From Alicyclobacillus tolerans (GTDB lineage: Bacteria > Bacillota > Bacilli > Alicyclobacillales > Alicyclobacillaceae), in contig NZ_JAJFNK010000001.1 of NCBI RefSeq assembly GCF_021739485.1, positions 366,039 through 430,038 on the forward strand: a stretch of DNA of 64,000 nt, read 5' to 3'. A model generated the notes under the pieces. It was not told the origin of the DNA. It was given only the letters and a program-made list of their open reading frames with translations, and ran no database searches. Positions 60,112-64,000 of the stretch are shown piece after piece; within the stretch, counting starts at the first letter, position 1; each line of letters begins with the position of its first letter. The position numbers and the translations under genes were made by a program.

Positions 60112-61515
60112 ATGATGTTTCGCCAACCGCAGGATGTGATTGTCCAACCCGGAGAGAGCTTATTTCGGATTGCACGGCGATTTCAAACGACTCCGGAAGC
60201 CATTGTTCAATATAATAAATTGGATTCCATGTCCCTTAACGTGGGTCAGCGCCTCAGAATTCCGGCATATACCGAGGCAGTGGTCAACGCGGACTCGGTC
60301 ACTGTGCGTTTAGGTGCTGGGACGGGATCCCCAGTCATTGCCCAAATGGATAAAGGAGCCCGTCTTCCGGTCTTGGGAGGCGATCAGCAGTGGCTTCGGG
60401 TGCGTCTTTACAACGGAAAGCGCGGATGGGTAGCGCGCCGCTCTGTCACGCTGGCGGTCTACAACGGTTCACGCCCTGTCCAGGAGGTGCTTGGTTTTTA
60501 CACCGAGCAGGAAGGACCGACGCTTCCCAGCTCTTATGAAGATTTTGTACAGCACGTTTCTGAAATTGCTGAGATTGGTTTTTTTCACTTCCGAATTGAC
60601 CGAGAGTTGCCGACGAACGTTGAAAAGTTTTATTCGTTCACGGACGAATACTTAAGGAATGTCGTAAACTTTGGCCACCGTCACAACATTTTAATGGTAC
60701 CCATTGTTCACAATTTGCTCTACGAGCGCGGAAACCAGGAAGTCAATAAACAAGTATTGCGGGAAATGCTCAAAACCTCCACGACCCGCTCAGAGTTTAT
60801 CCAAAGTATTTTCCGCACCATTGAGACGTACAATTTTGACGGTGTTCACATCGACTTTGAAGACATCTACTACGAAGACCGCTTTTTGCTGTCTGACTTC
60901 TACCGGGAGCTTGGGGAAGCATTGAAAAGCCGGGGTCTATACTACGTCGTCAGCACCCCAGCCCGAACGTCGGACCGCCCGACAAATCCATTTTCCGCGG
61001 CTTTTGACTATGCCTTACTGGGTCAAGTAGTCGATGAATTATCCATTATGTTGTACAACGAACATGGGTGGCCGGGAAGTGGACCGGGTCCTGTGGTCTC
61101 TATTGGGTGGATGGAAAAAGTGCTTCGTTACGCGTTGACTAAAATGCGGGCGGCAAAGATTACGGCGGCAGTGTCGGTCTTTGGATTTGACTTTAATCTG
61201 ACGACGAAAAAGAACACTTATGTCACGTACAACATGGCTCTGAACATCGCCCGCAAGTACAATCAGCAGGTGAATTTTGATCAACCGACTCAAACGCCCA
61301 TGTTCTCTTACCAGGACGAACAAGGCAACCAGCACGAAGTGTGGTTCGAAAATGCAGACAGCATTCGCGCGAAACTTCTTTTGGCAAACCGACTGGGTAC
61401 GCGTGGAGTGGCGTTGTGGCGCTTGGGCATGGAAGATCCAGCTATTTGGCCGATGATTCAGAGTGAATTTACTGTGAGCTTGGAAGCAGGAAGGCGCCCC
61501 CCAATCCGTTTCTGA
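60112..61515 (+). CDS. LysM-SH3-GH18 spore peptidoglycan hydrolase (YaaH/SleL-like)
   Basis: A 467-residue protein. LysM domain at about 8-52 (VIVQPGESLFRIARRFQTTP). An SH3b-like domain at about 55-115 (DSVTVRLGAGTGSPVIAQMD, GWVARRSVTL). A GH18 domain from about 125, with the catalytic signature NFDGVHIDFEDIYYED (D-x-x-D-x-E type) and final GVALWRLGMEDPAIW. Related proteins YaaH and SleL act as N-acetylglucosaminidases on spore cortex during germination, though most have two LysM and no SH3 domain. No signal peptide, as is usual for coat-located enzymes made in the mother cell. ATG start with GAGGGGA upstream. Confidence 0.9.
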   Translation: MMFRQPQDVIVQPGESLFRIARRFQTTPEAIVQYNKLDSMSLNVGQRLRIPAYTEAVVNADSVTVRLGAGTGSPVIAQMDKGARLPVLGGDQQWLRVRLYNGKRGWVARRSVTLAVYNGSRPVQEVLGFYTEQEGPTLPSSYEDFVQHVSEIAEIGFFHFRIDRELPTNVEKFYSFTDEYLRNVVNFGHRHNILMVPIVHNLLYERGNQEVNKQVLREMLKTSTTRSEFIQSIFRTIETYNFDGVHIDFEDIYYEDRFLLSDFYRELGEALKSRGLYYVVSTPARTSDRPTNPFSAAFDYALLGQVVDELSIMLYNEHGWPGSGPGPVVSIGWMEKVLRYALTKMRAAKITAAVSVFGFDFNLTTKKNTYVTYNMALNIARKYNQQVNFDQPTQTPMFSYQDEQGNQHEVWFENADSIRAKLLLANRLGTRGVALWRLGMEDPAIWPMIQSEFTVSLEAGRRPPIRF

Positions 61516-61647
61516 CGTTTCGCGATTAATAAATCTGAATATTCCTATTACGATGAAGAGAGAGACAAGCAAGGTGATAAGGAACGAGAAGGAAGGTCAG
61601 TAGCTAGGCAGTGAGGCTGTTTAGATGGAACTTTGGGGGATGATGGT

Positions 61648-62062
61648 ATGGATCAGGCATTCGAAAAGCAAAGCATTCGCGCAGGGGTTGCCGAGAAAAT
61701 GATCTATGCGGCAGTTGCAAAAGCGGAAGAAATCGGAGTTCCGATGGTGATCGCGGTCGTCGACGAGAGCGGCGTTTTAAAAGCGTTTCGACGGATGGAT
61801 GGCACGGCTCTTTTAAGTGTGGATATCGCGCAAAACAAAGCGTGGACCGCCGTTTCTTTCGGAATCAGTACCGATGGATGGTATGAATTCATTAAAAATA
61901 CTCACCAGCATTGTCCATACACCAAGGCTGACGGCCTTCGGCGGAGGATTTCCAATTAAAATCGACGGAGTGCTCGTCGGCGGGATTGGGGTCTCTGGTG
62001 GGCACTATACTCAAGACATGATGTGTGCTCAGGCAGGATTGGCTGTTTTAGAGATGGAATAG
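61648..62062 (+). pseudogene. GlcG/HbpS-like heme-binding protein, frameshifted
   Basis: The first frame (ATG 61648) gives a typical GlcG/DUF336 start: [51 protein letters not shown]. It then goes out of frame and stops at 61959. The second frame gives the family ending from about 61912: [41 protein letters not shown]. Intact relatives have about seven residues where only ten bases lie here, so an 11-bp loss near 61895-61912 is likely. GGGGGA precedes the ATG. It could also be a sequencing error. Function of intact members: heme or cofactor binding, poorly known. Confidence 0.8.
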
Positions 62063-62158
62063 GTGTATGAGCACGTGCTTTGATGCGCTTTGGAATAAAC
62101 GCGCATGGCCAAGGCATGGAAAGCTTCCAACAGCAACTAAGCTCGAGACCTCGAACAG

Positions 62159-63067
62159 ATGGGAAGTGTGGATTTGAACTCGCAAGCCCATTTAGGCAGG
62201 CAACTGCGTGAACTGCTTCGACGCCCCGGCGGTGTTCTTGCACCGGGTGTTTACGATGGAATTTCCGCACAAATTGCACGGAAATTGGAGTTTGAAGCGC
62301 TTTACATGACGGGGTTCGGAGTGTCCGCAACCCTGGGTTATCCTGATATTGGTTTGACGACTTTGACGGAAATGGCAGCCAGTGCCAGACGGATCGCCGA
62401 CGTCACCGGGTTGCCGGTCATCGCGGACGGAGATACGGGTTATGGGAATCCGAGTAACGTGTATCGGACGGTCCGAGAATACGAACGCGCGGGTGTAGCG
62501 GCGATTCAGTTGGAAGACCAAGTTTTTCCGAAACGTTGCGGACACATGTCGGGTAAGGAAGTCGTGCCGGTTCGGGAGCATGTAGAAAAAATTCAAGCAG
62601 CCGTTAAGGCGCGGACAAGCGAAGACTTTCTCATCATCGCAAGAACCGACGCGAGGGCTCCACTTGGACTCCAAGAAGCGATTCGCAGAGCGCAACTGTA
62701 CGAACAAGCTGGGGCGGACGTTATCTTTGTGGAGGCACCGCAGTCGGAACAAGAGATGGCTGAGATTCGTGCCTCGGTTTCCAGCCCTCTCATGGCCAAC
62801 ATGGTGGAATTCGGGAAGACTCCGCTATTCCATCGCGATCGTTTGATTGAACTCGGTTACCAGTTGATTATCTTTCCGGTTACAGGTTTATTTTCTGCCG
62901 CGCAAGCGATTGAACAGTCTTTCACAGCGCTGCTGGAAAAGGGTACCACTCAGGAATTGGTGGAATCGGGACACATGATGGAATTTAACCATTTCACAGA
63001 CCGGATGGGGTTGGCATTTTACCGAGGGCTGGAGCAGGAAGTATCTGAATCGGACCGCGAGAGTTAA
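62159..63067 (+). CDS. Isocitrate lyase/PEP mutase family protein (methylisocitrate-lyase-like)
   Basis: A 302-residue (beta/alpha)8 lyase. It shows the substrate-binding start APGVYDGISAQIARKLEFEALYMTG, the metal residues in VIADGDTGYGNP and AAIQLEDQVFPKRCGHMSGKEVV, where KRCGH is the catalytic loop of isocitrate and methylisocitrate lyases, and IIARTDARA. Options are methylisocitrate lyase, 2,3-dimethylmalate or oxaloacetate cleavage, or carboxy-PEP mutase. No prpC or prpD is adjacent. ATG 62159 has a poor ribosome site. Confidence 0.85.
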   Translation: MGSVDLNSQAHLGRQLRELLRRPGGVLAPGVYDGISAQIARKLEFEALYMTGFGVSATLGYPDIGLTTLTEMAASARRIADVTGLPVIADGDTGYGNPSNVYRTVREYERAGVAAIQLEDQVFPKRCGHMSGKEVVPVREHVEKIQAAVKARTSEDFLIIARTDARAPLGLQEAIRRAQLYEQAGADVIFVEAPQSEQEMAEIRASVSSPLMANMVEFGKTPLFHRDRLIELGYQLIIFPVTGLFSAAQAIEQSFTALLEKGTTQELVESGHMMEFNHFTDRMGLAFYRGLEQEVSESDRES

Positions 63068-63124
63068 ATCCCCGCGAACGCTTGAAGCAGACGACGGTGA
63101 ATGGTGTGGGTCAACAACTGCCAG

Positions 63125-63153
63125 TGCGGCTGCGGGATCCTACGGCAGCCGCA
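63125..63153 (+). terminator. Hairpin after the lyase gene
   Basis: TGCGGCTGC and GCAGCCGCA pair around an 11-base loop. No T-run, so only a possible terminator. Confidence 0.4.
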
Positions 63154-63248
63154 ACGGTCATTCCGACGCTTGCCAGAAGTTGTTGGTCTCGGTACTTTTC
63201 GCTTAGTTCGCTTCATTGTAATTTGGTGACGCTTCTATGTGGTTGAGC

Positions 63249-63452
63249 TTATTGAATTCGAGTCATGATGTAGAAGTAAAGCGCCAGCAAGACGACTCCG
63301 GTAAACACAGCAACGACCGGCAAGCGCAGGATTAAGAGCCACTCCGCAAAACCCAAAAAAGGCAGAATGAAGACAGAAGCTAAAGCACGCATAGTCCATT
63401 TTTTGCGTAAGAACAGTTCAGGTCGAAACCAGGCACTTCTTGTGCGCAGCAT
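63249..63452 (-). CDS. Small membrane protein (67 aa)
   Basis: A 67-residue protein with a basic N-terminus (MLRTRSAWFRPELFLRKKW) and two membrane helices (ALASVFILPFLGFAEWLLIL and PVVAVFTGVVLLALYFYIM). ATG 63452 has GGAGG eight bases upstream. It points away from the rRNA operon. Family not recognised. Confidence 0.6.
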   Translation of the reverse strand: MLRTRSAWFRPELFLRKKWTMRALASVFILPFLGFAEWLLILRLPVVAVFTGVVLLALYFYIMTRIQ

Positions 63453-63705
63453 GTGATTCGCCTCCAGTAATGCGTTGTATCGTGCGCGTTGTTCCGGTGT
63501 TCAATGGGCCCGTCTCCACGGATTAAAGTGTAGTATCGCATCTTCATTGGAAGGCAATGCGTTGATCGAGCGACTTGATGAATTTGGATGGAGGCGATGG
63601 AGGCGATGGAGGCTTAATAGGAACGGCCGCTGAGAACACCCGCGCAGCATTCAGCTTTTGGCGGTACTCTCGCAACGGAAGTCCGCGATACCCTTAAAAT
63701 ACCAG
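63453..63705. other. Intergenic region ahead of the rRNA operon
   Basis: Holds a 9-bp repeat, ATGGAGGCG, in almost three tandem copies (63588-63613). No gene supported. Confidence 0.4.
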
Positions 63706-63734
63706 TTGCATTGGTAGAGCGGGCGTAGTATATT
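63706..63734 (+). promoter_or_regulatory. rRNA operon promoter
   Basis: TTGCAT, 17 bp, TATATT, about 255 bp before the 16S gene. The leader between (about 63740-63985) contains CCTTGAAAACTGAACAC, a stretch common in Firmicute rRNA leaders and spacers. Confidence 0.65.
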
Positions 63735-63987
63735 AGTCGATGTCGCCGCGAGAGCGGCACCGCAATAACGCTTCAAAAACCCCATCACAGCAAGGTTCTT
63801 TTCAAACCCTCGAACCGGGCAAGTCGCCAAGTTCAAACGGTTGATAGAGATTGTTCCGCAAAGCTCATTGAGCTTTGTGCGCTGAGAACAGCGGGCGATT
63901 GAAACGCGGATGCGTGAAAACAAGTGGTTCCTTGAAAACTGAACACTGTAAGAGAGACGCAAAGTGCTCGAAGTGAGCAAAGGATGT

Positions 63988-64000
63988 ATATTTGAGAGTT
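63988..64000 (+). rRNA. rrs: 16S rRNA gene, first bases only
   Basis: The window ends in TTTGAGAGTT, which fits the start of bacterial 16S rRNA (GAGAGTTTGATCCTGGC). The exact 5-prime end cannot be set from so few bases. Confidence 0.65.

Noticed and set aside
61880..61945. Programmed frameshift in the GlcG-like gene
   Set aside because: No slippery heptamer or following pseudoknot is evident, and several residues of the family are missing at the junction, which fits a deletion better.

Overview
The window looks like chromosome from an endospore-forming Firmicute, most likely Alicyclobacillaceae or a near relative. The evidence is two ger-type germinant receptor operons, a LysM/GH18 spore cortex-hydrolase-like enzyme, GerE, coproheme decarboxylase HemQ, a c-di-AMP riboswitch, GUG/UUG starts behind strong Shine-Dalgarno sites, and the gene order uvrC - sdhCAB - gerE - marR(ysmB) - murI(racE) - rdgB(ysnA) - yfcE(ysnB), which matches the Bacillus subtilis sdh-gerE-racE region. 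The family-level assignment is inference.

Layout. 0-8.7 kb: two divergent MFS exporters, a first gerA-gerC-gerB operon, then three membrane-protein genes on the minus strand. 9.3-12.5 kb: a TauE-type exporter, a c-di-AMP (ydaO/yuaA) riboswitch with its terminator ahead of an unknown gene, and a polysaccharide deacetylase. 12.6-16.9 kb: a second germination operon (gerA-gerB-gerC plus a small membrane protein). 17-24.3 kb: argJ behind a putative ARG box, a nicotinamidase-like hydrolase, a MarR / hydroxyisobutyrate dehydrogenase-like / HAD phosphatase operon, a tryptophan-rich protein, and 1-pyrroline-5-carboxylate dehydrogenase. 24.7-34.8 kb: an LCP enzyme, a MazG-like protein, a BtuF-like protein, a Ca/H antiporter, divergent ilvA and hisC around a palindrome, and PspA. 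35-46.5 kb: gltX with a Gln-Glu-Lys tRNA cluster, a sigma-like membrane protein, uvrC, sdhCAB, and a DUF47 protein. 47.5-55.9 kb: hemQ, then gerE and the murI-rdgB-yfcE block. 56-64 kb: Gly and Arg tRNAs, a Q/N/Y-rich repeat protein, gluconokinase, a LysM-GH18 enzyme, a broken glcG-like gene, an isocitrate-lyase-family enzyme, and finally an rrn promoter with the first bases of a 16S rRNA gene.

The main discovery is that gerE, the late mother-cell transcription factor gene, is split. Its first part (48574-48735) ends at an 11-bp core, CTAATGTCATG. The missing C-terminal part (53103-53185) begins at a second copy of the same core, 4378 bp downstream. Removing one core plus the DNA between restores a 77-codon gerE in frame. 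The 4.4-kb insert carries a large serine recombinase next to the right junction, a 97-codon ORF and an asparagine synthetase, with no phage structural genes. A sigma-K-type promoter lies ahead of gerE. This is a compact, non-phage developmental intervening element, of the same general kind as skin in sigK and the gerE-intervening gin element of Bacillus cereus, but with a metabolic cargo gene.

Functionally, the window is rich in sporulation and germination genes (two Ger receptors, GerE, the GH18 enzyme, perhaps the aromatic-rich and Q/N-rich proteins) mixed with housekeeping genes. All functional calls come from reading sequence motifs; no database search was run.
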